A stretch of 64,000 nucleotides of DNA from an uncultured Succiniclasticum sp. (lineage in GTDB: Bacteria > Bacillota > Negativicutes > Acidaminococcales > Acidaminococcaceae). The notes under the pieces were generated by a model. That model worked only from the letters and a program-made list of their open reading frames with translations. It had not been told where the DNA came from and did not search any database. The position numbers and the translations under genes are program-made. The stretch covers positions 62,001-126,000 of the forward strand of contig CADCHY010000006.1 in the NCBI GenBank assembly GCA_902801365.1, given 5' to 3'. Numbering within the stretch: position 1 is the first letter of the stretch; each line of letters begins with the position of its first letter. This document shows positions 8,819 to 17,783 of this stretch, piece after piece.

Positions 8819-10206
8819 AACTGGGGCTGATCAGTTTAGGATGCCCGAAGAATCTGGTGGATTCCGAAGTCATGCTGGGCATCATTGAAAAATATAACAT
8901 AGAGATTACAAATGATCCCGAAGCGGCGGAAGTCATAATTGTGAATACCTGCGGCTTCATTGAATCTGCCAAGCAGGAATCCATTGAAACAATTCTTTCC
9001 ATGGCTGCTTATAAAACAGAAGGCTGCTGCAGGTATCTGATCGTAACCGGCTGCCTGGCCCAGCGCTATGCGCAGGATTTGTTCCGGGATATGCCGGAAA
9101 TTGACGCCCTTGTGGGGACGAATGTGTTTAAAGACATCGGCCGGGTGATTGACCGGGTGATGCAGGGGGAACGGGTCCTGCATCTGAAAGACAGTGATTT
9201 GCTGCCGTTGCCGGAGACGAAACATACGCCGGCAGTTTCCTCTCTGCAGTCCGACGGGACGAAAGAGAAAGAAGTACAGGCGGACCCGCGCAAGTTAACG
9301 ACACCACCGTACCTGGCTTATCTTAAAATCGCGGAGGGCTGCGATAATTTCTGTTCGTTCTGCGCGATCCCCCTGATTCGCGGCCGCTATATCAGCAAGC
9401 CTTACGAACAGGTTATAGCTGAGGCGAAAGATCTGGCAGCCCGGGGCGTAAAGGAACTGGTGGTCATTGCCCAGGATACCACACGTTACGGACAGGATCT
9501 GTACGGAAAGCTGCGTCTGGCAGAACTGTTGCGGGATCTGAACGACATTCCGGGATTCAAATGGATCCGCGTATTATATTCCTATCCCAATACATTTACG
9601 GATGAACTGATTGAAGCATATGCCACCCTGCCAAAGGTATGCCATTACGTGGACCTGCCGCTTCAGCATGCCAGCGACCGGCTGCTGCGCGCCATGCGGC
9701 GCCGTGACAGGCTGAAAGATACAAAAGCTCTTTTAAAAAAATTACGGGAAAGGATTCCGGATATTGTGATACGCACGACATTTATTGTAGGCTTTCCCGG
9801 TGAAACAGAAGAAGATTTTGCGGTTTTGAAAGAGTTTGTGGCAGAGCAGAAATTTGAAAATGCCGGCGTGTTCCAGTATTCCCGGGAAGAAAACACGGCG
9901 GCGGCAGCTATGCCGGACCAGGTTCCGGATGAAATCAAACAGGACCGCTATGATGAACTGATGGCGATACAGGCAGGAATTTCGGAAGAGAGCCACCGGG
10001 CCCTGGAAGACCGGGAACTGGAAGTGGTTGTGGAAGGGTATGAAGAAGAGGAAGAACACCTTGCCGTTGCCCGCAGTTACCGGGAAGCGCCGGATATCGA
10101 CGGAAGCATTTTTGTGGAGAATGCCCCCGGATTGAAACCGGGAGATTATATCAGGGTCAGGATTGAGCAGGGGTTTGCTTATGAGGTTGTGGCTTCCCGA
10201 CTTTGA
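8815..10206 (+). CDS. rimO: Ribosomal protein S12 methylthiotransferase RimO
   Basis: RimO adds a methylthio group to an aspartate of ribosomal protein S12. The 463 residues contain the N-terminal MTTase domain with Cys10, Cys46 and Cys80 for one Fe-S cluster. The radical-SAM triad Cys176, Cys180 and Cys183 (CDNFCSFCAIP) and a C-terminal TRAM domain follow. The opening KLGLISLGCPKNLVDSE is diagnostic. The start is ATG 8815, preceded by GGGGAGG at 8801-8807; the frame is open further upstream, but that part lies inside the previous gene. In many Firmicutes pgsA follows rimO, but here it is absent and cinA comes next. Confidence 0.95.
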   Translation: MKLGLISLGCPKNLVDSEVMLGIIEKYNIEITNDPEAAEVIIVNTCGFIESAKQESIETILSMAAYKTEGCCRYLIVTGCLAQRYAQDLFRDMPEIDALVGTNVFKDIGRVIDRVMQGERVLHLKDSDLLPLPETKHTPAVSSLQSDGTKEKEVQADPRKLTTPPYLAYLKIAEGCDNFCSFCAIPLIRGRYISKPYEQVIAEAKDLAARGVKELVVIAQDTTRYGQDLYGKLRLAELLRDLNDIPGFKWIRVLYSYPNTFTDELIEAYATLPKVCHYVDLPLQHASDRLLRAMRRRDRLKDTKALLKKLRERIPDIVIRTTFIVGFPGETEEDFAVLKEFVAEQKFENAGVFQYSREENTAAAAMPDQVPDEIKQDRYDELMAIQAGISEESHRALEDRELEVVVEGYEEEEEHLAVARSYREAPDIDGSIFVENAPGLKPGDYIRVRIEQGFAYEVVASRL

Positions 10207-10239
10207 TTCCCCGATTGAATACTAACAGCTATTGTTTCA

Positions 10240-10268
10240 TTGACAAGGGAAGTACATTGTGCTATTTT
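10240..10268 (+). promoter_or_regulatory. Promoter upstream of cinA
   Basis: A perfect TTGACA at 10240-10245 is followed, after 17 bases, by TATTTT at 10263-10268 (four of six matches to TATAAT). It lies in the 150-base gap between rimO and cinA. It suggests that cinA and the helicase gene can be transcribed independently of the ftsK-rimO genes. Good -35 box and spacing, moderate -10 box. Confidence 0.5.
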
Positions 10269-10356
10269 ATTATGCGGTTTGCATGTACGTATACATTCTT
10301 TTGCCTGTTAACCGCAATTTTATGGTGGTAAGAGCTATACATAGGGAGGGAGTCAA

Positions 10357-11649
10357 TTGAAAGTCGAGGTTATCACAACCGGTACGGAACTTCTTCTGGG
10401 AGAAATAGTAAACACGAACTTTACCTGGCTGGCGCGGGAATTAAATCTCCGGGGGTTTGATGTTTTGTATCAGACTACCGTTGGAGATAATCCCGTTCGT
10501 ATAAAAGAGGCGCTGGACATTGCTGCCGGGCGCGCTGATGTCGTCATTACCAGCGGAGGGCTGGGACCCACCCGCGGCGATATTACCAAAGAACTGGTTG
10601 CGGAATATTGCGGTGTAGACATGTATATGAGTCTGGAAGTATGGAATCATATCCACGACCTGCTGTCCAGGCGTAACATCTGTATTGCGTCGAATAATGA
10701 AAAGCAGGCTCTGGTTCCCAGCGGCGCCATTGTGTTGCACAACGAAGTCGGGACCGCTCCGGGACTTGTTCTGGAACATGGAAATACTACGTTCATCATG
10801 CTTCCGGGACCTCCTTTTGAATTGCAGCATGTTTGCGAACGCGAATTATTCCCGTATTTTGAACAGCGTTTTCCCCATCTGGGAATTATCAAATCCCATA
10901 CATTGAAGCTGCGTGGCATCGGCGAGTCCAATCTGGCCGAGATGCTGGATGACATTATTGTGCATCAGACAAACCCTACCATCGCCCTTTATGCAAGGCA
11001 CGGGGAAATACTGGTGCGGCTGACTGCCAAAGCGCCTTCCGCGGAGGAAGCGGAAGCGCAGATTGCTGCCATGCAGGAACGGGTGGAAAAGATCATCGGA
11101 GCTTATGTTTACGGTTATGACGGAGATACACTGCCGGAAGTGTTGGGGAAAAAACTATTGGCCGGGAAGCAGACCATAGCGTTTGCGGAATCCTGTACAG
11201 GCGGGCTGGCATCCAGCCTGATGACCGACGTGCCGGGCAGTTCAGAGTATGTAAAAGGCTCTGTGATTTCTTATACAAACGAAGTCAAAAACCAGATAAT
11301 CAACGTAAGCAAGACCACGCTTTCTAAAAAGGGGGCTGTGAGTAAAGAGGCTGCCCTGGAAATGGCGGAAGGCGTACGGAACGTAATCGGCTCCGATCTG
11401 GCGGTGAGTATTACAGGGCTGGCCGGACCCGGCGGAGGGACCCGCAGGAAACCGGTGGGGCTTGTTTATATAGCAGTTGCGGATGCAAATGGCGCGTCGT
11501 GCCGGCAGTATAATTTTACCGGTACGCGAACACAAATCAAACAGAGGGCGGCTTTGGCTGCTTTGGGATTGGCGCTGGACCGGCTGAAAGAGTATCCGGC
11601 ACAGAATAATTTGGAGGAAACCACTGATGACCATGATGCAGACAGATAG
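10357..11649 (+). CDS. cinA: CinA-like protein (competence/damage-inducible; NMN deamidase-type)
   Basis: A two-domain CinA of 430 residues. The N-terminal molybdopterin-binding-like domain (TTGTELLLGEIVNTN, SGGLGPTRGDIT) belongs to the COG1058 pyrophosphatase fold. The C-terminal domain is the CinA amidase type (AESCTGGLASSLMTDVPGSS, then GLAGPGGG), known in other bacteria to deamidate nicotinamide mononucleotide. The start is TTG 10357 with GGGAGGGAG upstream. Its last 23 bases overlap the helicase gene in another frame, so the two are likely co-transcribed. Unlike in many Firmicutes, recA is not the neighbour. Confidence 0.92.
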   Translation: MKVEVITTGTELLLGEIVNTNFTWLARELNLRGFDVLYQTTVGDNPVRIKEALDIAAGRADVVITSGGLGPTRGDITKELVAEYCGVDMYMSLEVWNHIHDLLSRRNICIASNNEKQALVPSGAIVLHNEVGTAPGLVLEHGNTTFIMLPGPPFELQHVCERELFPYFEQRFPHLGIIKSHTLKLRGIGESNLAEMLDDIIVHQTNPTIALYARHGEILVRLTAKAPSAEEAEAQIAAMQERVEKIIGAYVYGYDGDTLPEVLGKKLLAGKQTIAFAESCTGGLASSLMTDVPGSSEYVKGSVISYTNEVKNQIINVSKTTLSKKGAVSKEAALEMAEGVRNVIGSDLAVSITGLAGPGGGTRRKPVGLVYIAVADANGASCRQYNFTGTRTQIKQRAALAALGLALDRLKEYPAQNNLEETTDDHDADR

Positions 11650-13234
11650 TTTTGGTGAATTAATACTGGAAAAGCGTGTTGTTGCTGCCTTAAAGGAAAT
11701 GGGATTTGAAGAACCGTCACCAATCCAGCAGCAGGCAATTCCTATATTATTGGAAGGAAAGGATATAATCGGGCAGGCGCAGACCGGCACAGGAAAGACA
11801 GCTGCTTTCGGCATTCCTATTATCCAGGGTATAGAAGACCGCCGGCATATTCAGGCGCTGATCATGAGCCCCACCCGTGAACTGGCGATTCAGATTGCAG
11901 AAGAAATCACAAAGATTGGCTGCAATAAACGCATCAAAGTAGTTCCCGTTTACGGCGGCCAGCCGATTGAACGGCAGATTCGCGCCCTGAAGAGCGGCGT
12001 GCAGATCGTCATCGGCACGCCGGGCCGTTTGCTGGATCACATCCGCCGGGGAACAATCAAGCTTAACCATGTCCGTTACCTTGTTCTGGACGAAGCGGAT
12101 GAAATGCTGGACATGGGTTTCGTTGAAGATATGGAAGCGATTATGGCGAGTGTTCCGCCTGAACGGCAGACCATGCTGTTTTCCGCGACCATGCCCCGTC
12201 CGATCCTGAGCCTGACCAAAAAATACATGCGGGCGCCCCAGATCGTAACGGTGAGCAAAGAAGAGATCACGGTGCCCCTGATTGACCAGTATTATTTTGA
12301 GACCCGTGATAAAATCGAAGGGATTACCCGCCTGCTGGACGCAGGGATAGAAGGAAAAAGTATCATCTTCTGCCGCACCAAACGGGGCGTAGATGATTTG
12401 ACGGCATCACTGGGAAGCAGGGGATATATTGCGGAAGGACTGCATGGGGATCTAAGCCAGGCCCAGCGTGACCGTGTCATGAAAAAGTTCAGGGAAGGGC
12501 GCCTGGATATTTTAATCGCCACGGATGTGGCTGCCCGCGGTCTGGATATTGATAACGTGCAGTATGTCATCAACTTTGATATACCGCAGGATCCGGAGAG
12601 TTACGTACACCGTATCGGCCGTACCGGCCGGGCAGGTAATACCGGCGTGGCTCTGACATTCATCCTTCCCAGGGAGTTCCGTCAGTTAAAACTGATTGAA
12701 CGGATTGCCAAAACACGGATCCGCCGCCGTGAACTGCCAACCACCAGCGATGTGCTTGAACATCAGCGGGAGCAGATTGTCTCCAGGATGCAGGCGTTGC
12801 TGGAAATAGGGAATTATGGTACTTATATGCCGGTAGTTACTGCGTTAAGCAAGGAATACGAGCTGGAAGAAATTGCCGCAGCGGCTTTAAAACTGATGCA
12901 GGAAGGGAACAGAGCCCTTGAGATAACGGAAGAAAAGAATACCATCAGTGACCTGACGGACCAGAATCTGGCCAATACCGGCGGCCGTCCCGGTATGGTG
13001 CGGTTCTTCCTGAATATCGGGCGCAGCCAGAAGATTACGGTTCCCGAACTGGTGCGGACGATTGCCAGGGAAGCGGATATTCCCGGCCGTTCTATCGGTC
13101 TGATTAATATTTTTGATAAATTTTCCTTTGTCGAGGTACCGGAACAATATGCCGAAAAGGTGCTGGCGGTAATGCATAAAAACAGCATCCGCGGTTATAA
13201 GGTTAATATTGAGCCGGCGCATTCCAAAGATTAA
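11627..13234 (+). CDS. deaD: DEAD-box ATP-dependent RNA helicase with DbpA-type RNA-binding domain
   Basis: A cytoplasmic RNA helicase of the DeaD/CshA group, 535 residues. Motifs appear in order: Q motif (GFEEPSPIQQQAIP), Walker A AQTGTGKT, motif II VLDEADEMLDMGF, SAT, and motif VI HRIGRTGRAG. The last 75 residues form an RRM-like DbpA/CsdA RNA-binding domain (RFFLNIGRSQKITVPELV, then RGYKVNIE). Such enzymes help ribosome assembly and RNA turnover, often at low temperature. The start is ATG 11627 with GGAGG at 11613-11617. The gene begins inside the end of cinA and is followed by hflX after 15 bases. Confidence 0.92.
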   Translation: MTMMQTDSFGELILEKRVVAALKEMGFEEPSPIQQQAIPILLEGKDIIGQAQTGTGKTAAFGIPIIQGIEDRRHIQALIMSPTRELAIQIAEEITKIGCNKRIKVVPVYGGQPIERQIRALKSGVQIVIGTPGRLLDHIRRGTIKLNHVRYLVLDEADEMLDMGFVEDMEAIMASVPPERQTMLFSATMPRPILSLTKKYMRAPQIVTVSKEEITVPLIDQYYFETRDKIEGITRLLDAGIEGKSIIFCRTKRGVDDLTASLGSRGYIAEGLHGDLSQAQRDRVMKKFREGRLDILIATDVAARGLDIDNVQYVINFDIPQDPESYVHRIGRTGRAGNTGVALTFILPREFRQLKLIERIAKTRIRRRELPTTSDVLEHQREQIVSRMQALLEIGNYGTYMPVVTALSKEYELEEIAAAALKLMQEGNRALEITEEKNTISDLTDQNLANTGGRPGMVRFFLNIGRSQKITVPELVRTIAREADIPGRSIGLINIFDKFSFVEVPEQYAEKVLAVMHKNSIRGYKVNIEPAHSKD

Positions 13235-13249
13235 GAAGAGGGGTTTGGA

Positions 13250-15076
13250 ATGAAAGAAGTTCTGGGGAATACAGAAGGACTAAAAAATAACGTTATCGCA
13301 ATGCTGGAACAGTTGTACCAGCTACGGGTTCCTCCCTGGCAGCTGGTATCCCCGGAAATTGCAATTCAGATGGCAAAAATTACAAGTGCCATAAACCGTG
13401 AGGTGAACATATTTCTGGATCGCAAAGGAAACGTATTAAGTGTTTCCGTGGGCGACAGCAATACGGTTACGCTTCCGGATCTTCCGGGAAGGCGTGGGAG
13501 CGGACGCTTAAGCGGGATCCGCTGTATCCATACGCATCCGGGCGGGAATTCGCAATTAAGCGGGATCGATCTGTCTGCTTTGCGAAGCCATAAATATGAT
13601 CTGATGGCAGCTATCGGCGTGAATGATGAAAAGCCGGAAGAGTTTGTTTTTGATTTCGCCATTATCACAGGTAAAGACGATTATGGACAGTACACGGTTC
13701 AGGAATACGGCGTATTCAAACCGGATGTACTGGAAACATTGTTTCTGCCGAATATTATCAGTTCGGCTGAAAAACTGCTGGCCGTAACCGACGACAACCA
13801 GAAGCTTGAGCAGAGGCCGGAACGTACCATTCTGGTAAGTCTGGAATATGGGAAGCAGGACAGGCTGTGGACCAGCGAGGATTCGCTGGAGGAACTGCGC
13901 CAGCTTGCCGAGACGGCAGGGGCAGAGGTGATTGCCAAATTTCTGCAGAAGCGTCCTAAACCGGATCCGGGATTTTTTATCGGGCGCGGCAAAGTACGTG
14001 ATCTTGCGTTATATGCACAACAGGAAGATATCGATCTGTGTGTTTTTGACGAAGAATTATCTCCCGCCCAGCAACGGAACCTGGAACAGTCACTGGGTAT
14101 AAAAGTGCTGGACCGCACTGCATTAATACTTGATATTTTTGCCCAGCGCGCCCAGACGAATGAAGGCAAACTGCAGGTTGAACTGGCCCAGCTGCAGTAT
14201 ACGCTGCCGCGCATTATGGGGCAGGGGCTTTCCCTTTCCCGTTTAGGCGGCGGTATCGGTACCCGGGGACCCGGCGAAACCAAGCTGGAAACAGACCGCC
14301 GTATGATCCGTGACCGTATCGCGTACATAAAGGGCTGCATTGACAAGGTTCAGAATGTGCGCAAGCTGCATCGGTCTTACCGCAATAAGAACCAGGTTCC
14401 GTCAGTCAGCCTGATCGGATATACTAATGCGGGCAAGTCAACGTTGCTTAACGTGCTGACTAATTCCGATGTATACGAGAAAGACCAGTTGTTCGCAACA
14501 TTGGATCCCACTACGCGCCAGCTGAATCTTCCGGATAAGCGGCAGGCTATCCTGACTGATACGGTAGGTTTTATCCAGCGTCTTCCGCATCAGCTGATTG
14601 CGGCTTTTAAATCTACTTTAGAAGAAACGCTGGACGCGGACCTGCTGGTCCATGTCATTGATGTCAGCCATCCGCTGTATAAGGAGCAGAGCGAGGCTGT
14701 GTACAGGGTTCTGCAGGAAACAGGCGTGCAGGATAAACCGATTTTAAGTGTTTTTAATAAGATCGATAAACTGCCTGACGAAAGCAGCGGTTTTCTGGAA
14801 CAATTAAGGTCAGTTCCTGACAGCGTATGTATCTCCGCCAAAAAACGGATCGGATTGGAAACGTTGCTTACAGCCATTTCCGACAGTTTAAAATTAAAAG
14901 CAATCGAAGTCACTTTATTAATTCCCTACAGTGAATCCGGCACTGCGGCCAGATTATTCGAAGAAGGCACAGTGCTGTCGCAGGATTATGAAGCGGAGGG
15001 GATTAAGATGAAAGTCAGGCTTCAGGCCAACGATGTTGAGCGTTGGCAAAAATTTATAAATAACTGCGAGGGATGA
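13250..15076 (+). CDS. hflX: GTPase HflX with a JAMM-like N-terminal domain
   Basis: A ribosome-binding GTPase that splits or rescues stalled ribosomes. The canonical part starts near residue 194 with the HflX subdomain (GRGKVRDLALYAQQ, GPGETKLETDRR). G-domain motifs follow: GYTNAGKST, DTVGFI and NKID. The first 190 or so residues are an extension beyond the usual 400-residue HflX. It carries Glu51 and the pattern H94-T-H96-P97, Ser104, Asp107. The spacing H-x-H-P-x6-S-x2-D equals that of RadC/JAMM metal sites. GAGGGG precedes ATG 13250. The stop overlaps the ynbB start by four bases, an hflX-ynbB pairing known from Bacillus. Confidence 0.93.
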   Translation: MKEVLGNTEGLKNNVIAMLEQLYQLRVPPWQLVSPEIAIQMAKITSAINREVNIFLDRKGNVLSVSVGDSNTVTLPDLPGRRGSGRLSGIRCIHTHPGGNSQLSGIDLSALRSHKYDLMAAIGVNDEKPEEFVFDFAIITGKDDYGQYTVQEYGVFKPDVLETLFLPNIISSAEKLLAVTDDNQKLEQRPERTILVSLEYGKQDRLWTSEDSLEELRQLAETAGAEVIAKFLQKRPKPDPGFFIGRGKVRDLALYAQQEDIDLCVFDEELSPAQQRNLEQSLGIKVLDRTALILDIFAQRAQTNEGKLQVELAQLQYTLPRIMGQGLSLSRLGGGIGTRGPGETKLETDRRMIRDRIAYIKGCIDKVQNVRKLHRSYRNKNQVPSVSLIGYTNAGKSTLLNVLTNSDVYEKDQLFATLDPTTRQLNLPDKRQAILTDTVGFIQRLPHQLIAAFKSTLEETLDADLLVHVIDVSHPLYKEQSEAVYRVLQETGVQDKPILSVFNKIDKLPDESSGFLEQLRSVPDSVCISAKKRIGLETLLTAISDSLKLKAIEVTLLIPYSESGTAARLFEEGTVLSQDYEAEGIKMKVRLQANDVERWQKFINNCEG

Positions 15077-16440
15077 ATCAGTTTATGGGTTTTAACAATG
15101 ACAATTGTTTTGAAAGTATTTTTGAATTTGCCAGAAAGGAAGTGGAAAAACAAAAGCATTATTATGATGCAATTGCTTTAACGAATACCGAAAAAGTAAT
15201 TTCTGCTTTCCGGAAGCATCAGGTATCGGATTTTTATATGAAACCTTCAACCGGTTATGCGTACAATGATTTAGGCCGGGAAAAACTGGACGCGATTTAT
15301 GCGGATGTTTTTGGAACCGAAGCAGCCCTGGTACGTTCGCAGTTTGTATCCGGAACCCATGCCCTGGCTGTTGCCATGCTGGGTAACCTGCATCCCGGTG
15401 ACGAAGTAATCGGTGCCACAGGCACGCCCTATGACACTATGCAGACAATCATAGGCCATCCTGTGAAGGTACCGGGATCGCTGACAGACATAGGAGTCAT
15501 CTATAAAGAAATTCCTATGAAAGGCAATTATGTGGACATCAATGCTGTGTGCCGCGCTATTACCGAAAAGACTTGGATGGTGCATATACAGCGGTCCTGC
15601 GGGTACAGTAATGACAGGGGCACGTTAGATGTTGCTTCAATCGGCCGGCTGATTGAAGAAGTTCATAAAATCCGTAAGGATATTATATGTTTTGTAGATA
15701 ATTGCTATGGCGAATTCACGGAAGCAAAAGAACCGACGGATTTCGGCGCTGACCTGATGGCCGGTTCCCTGATTAAAAATGTGGGCGGAGGACTCGCTCC
15801 GACCGGCGGTTATATTGTCGGAAGGAAAGAACTGGTTTATAATGCGGCCTGCCGTCTTACGGTTCCCGGTCTCGCCGGAGAGATGGGGGCAACGTTAGGT
15901 GATACGGCCCGGGAATTTTATCAGGGTTTGTTTATGGCGCCACATGTGGTGATGCAGGCTGTGTTGACGGCTGTTTATGCCGCGGCGGTTTTTAAAAAGC
16001 TCGGCTATATAGTGAAGCCGCTGCACACAGAGATACGTCATGACATTATCCAGTCGATTACATTAAAGAATGCTAAAAATCTTGAAAACTTCTGTGTGGC
16101 AGTACAACTCAATTCACCGGTTGACGCCCATGTAACACCGGTTCCCAGTTATATACCCGGATACCAGGATAAAATCATAATGGCTGCAGGAACGTTTGTT
16201 CAGGGCGCGTCCATCGAATTAAGTGCTGACGGACCGATGAGGGAACCGTACAATGCATTTATGCAGGGAGGTCTTACATTCGAACACGGGCAACTGGCGA
16301 TAAATGCAGCCGCCAGACTGATAGGGCCTGCATGTGAAAAACGTAAGGCAAAGGGCAATATAATCATGGAAGGGGAAAAAGATAAAGAGTTATTAAAAAC
16401 CTGTGAAGCTATCATAAAATCAAAAGAATCTTATGAATAA
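15073..16440 (+). CDS. ynbB: PLP-dependent methionine gamma-lyase-like protein (YnbB / aluminium resistance family)
   Basis: A fold-type I PLP enzyme of the COG4100 family, annotated elsewhere as aluminium resistance protein or cystathionine beta-lyase-like; its true substrate is not established. The 455 residues show RSQFVSGTHALAVAMLGNL near the N-terminus, DNCYGEF, and the probable PLP lysine in GSLIKNVGGGLAPTGGYIVG. The C-terminus is Lys/Glu-rich. The start ATG overlaps the hflX stop (ATGA), so translation is coupled. A strong bidirectional terminator follows. Confidence 0.85.
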   Translation: MNQFMGFNNDNCFESIFEFARKEVEKQKHYYDAIALTNTEKVISAFRKHQVSDFYMKPSTGYAYNDLGREKLDAIYADVFGTEAALVRSQFVSGTHALAVAMLGNLHPGDEVIGATGTPYDTMQTIIGHPVKVPGSLTDIGVIYKEIPMKGNYVDINAVCRAITEKTWMVHIQRSCGYSNDRGTLDVASIGRLIEEVHKIRKDIICFVDNCYGEFTEAKEPTDFGADLMAGSLIKNVGGGLAPTGGYIVGRKELVYNAACRLTVPGLAGEMGATLGDTAREFYQGLFMAPHVVMQAVLTAVYAAAVFKKLGYIVKPLHTEIRHDIIQSITLKNAKNLENFCVAVQLNSPVDAHVTPVPSYIPGYQDKIIMAAGTFVQGASIELSADGPMREPYNAFMQGGLTFEHGQLAINAAARLIGPACEKRKAKGNIIMEGEKDKELLKTCEAIIKSKESYE

Positions 16441-16472
16441 TACCTGAAAAGCCTGCCTATACTGAAAAATAA

Positions 16473-16512
16473 AAAACTACAGGATTTGAAAATAGCAAAA
16501 TCCTGTAGTTTT
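16473..16512. terminator. Bidirectional terminator between ynbB and lexA
   Basis: A perfect 14-base inverted repeat has arms at 16474-16487 and 16498-16511 and a 10-base loop. It is preceded by six A and followed by a T-rich run, so it can end transcripts from both convergent genes. Confidence 0.9.
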
Positions 16513-16598
16513 ATTTTTAGCCTTAAAAATAAGAAATGACGTCAAAAAGACACGAAAACAATGTTACATAAAAAGAAAGACGTCATAATGATGCGGGG

Positions 16599-17264
16599 TT
16601 ACAGCATGCGGAAAACGGCAATTACCTTACCCATAACCTGGATATTGTCATTTCCGATTATTGGGCTGTATGCATCGTTTTCAGGCTGCAGCCGGATAGA
16701 ACGTAAATCTTTAAAATAACGTTTAACTGTAGTTTCTTCGTTATCGATTAAAGCGACAACAATATCACCGTTGTTTGCAAAATTTTGTTTGCGCACAACG
16801 ATGTAATCATGATCCAGAATACCGGCATTAATCATACTGTCTCCTTTGACAGACAGCATAAAAACATCATCTTCCGTGCCAATCAAATCCAAAGGGATAG
16901 GGTATGTTTCCTCAATATTTTCTACAGCGAGTATGGGAACGCCTGCGGTAACATTGCCGACCAGCGGAACAGGAACAACTGTTTTATTGCGCCAGGAGGC
17001 TTCCTGGGTAAGCTCCAAAGCCCTGGGTTTGGCTGAATCGCGTTGGATAAAATGCATACATTGCAGCTTATGTAAATGATTGTGGACGCTGGCAGTTGAA
17101 GACAACCCAACAGCCTTGCAGATCTCACGGACAGACGGAGGATAACCCTTGCTCTGGGCATAACTGCGGATAAAATCTAAAACCTGTTTCTGACGTTCGG
17201 TCAACATATCCTCTGTATAATTACCGTCAAAATCTTTAGGGATTAAACTTTTGTGCCTTGCCAT
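16599..17264 (-). CDS. lexA: SOS repressor LexA
   Basis: Transcriptional repressor of the SOS response and a self-cleaving serine protease. The N-terminal winged-helix domain (LTERQKQVLDFIRSYAQSKG, PSVREICKAVGLSS) binds DNA. The cleavage site is Ala107-Gly108 (VTAGVP), and the catalytic pair is Ser143 (GDSM) and Lys181 (TTVKRYF). The protein is 221 residues because of a 19-residue N-terminal extension before the usual MLTERQ. That start is supported by AGGAGG eight bases upstream of ATG 17264. An autoregulatory operator and a consensus promoter lie about 100 bases upstream. Confidence 0.96.
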   Translation of the reverse strand: MARHKSLIPKDFDGNYTEDMLTERQKQVLDFIRSYAQSKGYPPSVREICKAVGLSSTASVHNHLHKLQCMHFIQRDSAKPRALELTQEASWRNKTVVPVPLVGNVTAGVPILAVENIEETYPIPLDLIGTEDDVFMLSVKGDSMINAGILDHDYIVVRKQNFANNGDIVVALIDNEETTVKRYFKDLRSIRLQPENDAYSPIIGNDNIQVMGKVIAVFRML

Positions 17265-17337
17265 AGAAGAAACCTCCTAAACAAAAATAAAAACATTATA
17301 TTGTATTGAAACAATGTGAGATGATTTATTTATATCC

Positions 17338-17366
17338 ATTATATCAAAACATAGGGGAGATGTCAA
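17338..17366 (-). promoter_or_regulatory. Consensus promoter of lexA
   Basis: On the - strand a perfect TTGACA (17361-17366) and a perfect TATAAT (17338-17343) are separated by exactly 17 bases. TG sits one base before the -10 box (extended -10). The untranslated leader to ATG 17264 is about 65 bases. Confidence 0.9.
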
Positions 17367-17377
17367 ACGTTTGTTCA
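17364..17377. promoter_or_regulatory. LexA operator (DinR/Cheo-type SOS box)
   Basis: Read on the - strand, TGAACAAACGTTTG matches 12 of 14 positions of the Bacillus-type box CGAACRNRYGTTYC. It overlaps the lexA -35 box by three bases, the right place for autorepression. The operator type supports a Firmicutes origin. Confidence 0.8.
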
Positions 17378-17554
17378 TTAGCGTTTGCTTTTTTAAAAAC
17401 AGGTAAAAAAATAACAAACCATACAAAAATACCACATAATTCCACATTATTATTTTACGTCCGATAATATATATTATGTAAAACCAGAAGAGAAAAAACA
17501 GCGTTTTTGTAACCGTTTTCTTACAATTTTTCCAAACCAATGGATTTAGGATGA

Positions 17555-17750
17555 TTATTTCGCAAACAATCCGCGTTCACTTACTGCTTTTCACGCTGCT
17601 TAAACCCGTTTGGATCTCGAAATATGCCCTTATCCTCTATAACGCTCCTATTTGCGTTTTAAGCCCGTCTTTCTTTTTACGCGACTCATTTATCGTGCCC
17701 TTCCTTAAAAATCGTTCTACGGGCATTTTATGAGGTCGTTTTTCAAAATA
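17555..17750. ncRNA. Possible structured non-coding RNA of unknown family
   Basis: Three inverted repeats follow one another. ATTTCGCAAAC (17557-17567) pairs with GTTTG and CGAAAT (17608-17623) across a 5-base bulge. AATATGCCC (17621-17629) pairs with GGGCATTTT (17721-17729) at eight of nine positions. Inside this, AACGC (17641-17645) pairs with GCGTT (17654-17658). A bidirectional terminator follows at once on the + side. No clear promoter is seen and the strand is not decided. It does not match any RNA I recognise (6S, SRP, tmRNA, RNase P). Confidence 0.3.
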
Positions 17751-17783
17751 AAAAACCGGCTCAAATTATTGGCCGGTTTTTTA
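17750..17783. terminator. Terminator downstream of the exported-protein genes
   Basis: AAAAACCGGC at 17751-17760 pairs with GCCGGTTTTT at 17772-17781 around an 11-base loop. T tracts flank it on both strands. It closes the - strand gene that ends at 17797 and could also end a + strand transcript. Confidence 0.85.

Noticed and set aside
17277-17540. A hydrophobic 87-residue frame on the - strand upstream of lexA
   Set aside because: It covers the lexA promoter, operator and leader, starts with TTG without a ribosome site, and owes its hydrophobicity to AT-rich codons.
17551-17733. A 60-residue + strand frame beside lexA
   Set aside because: Weak ribosome site, no recognisable domain, and the same bases form nested inverted repeats.
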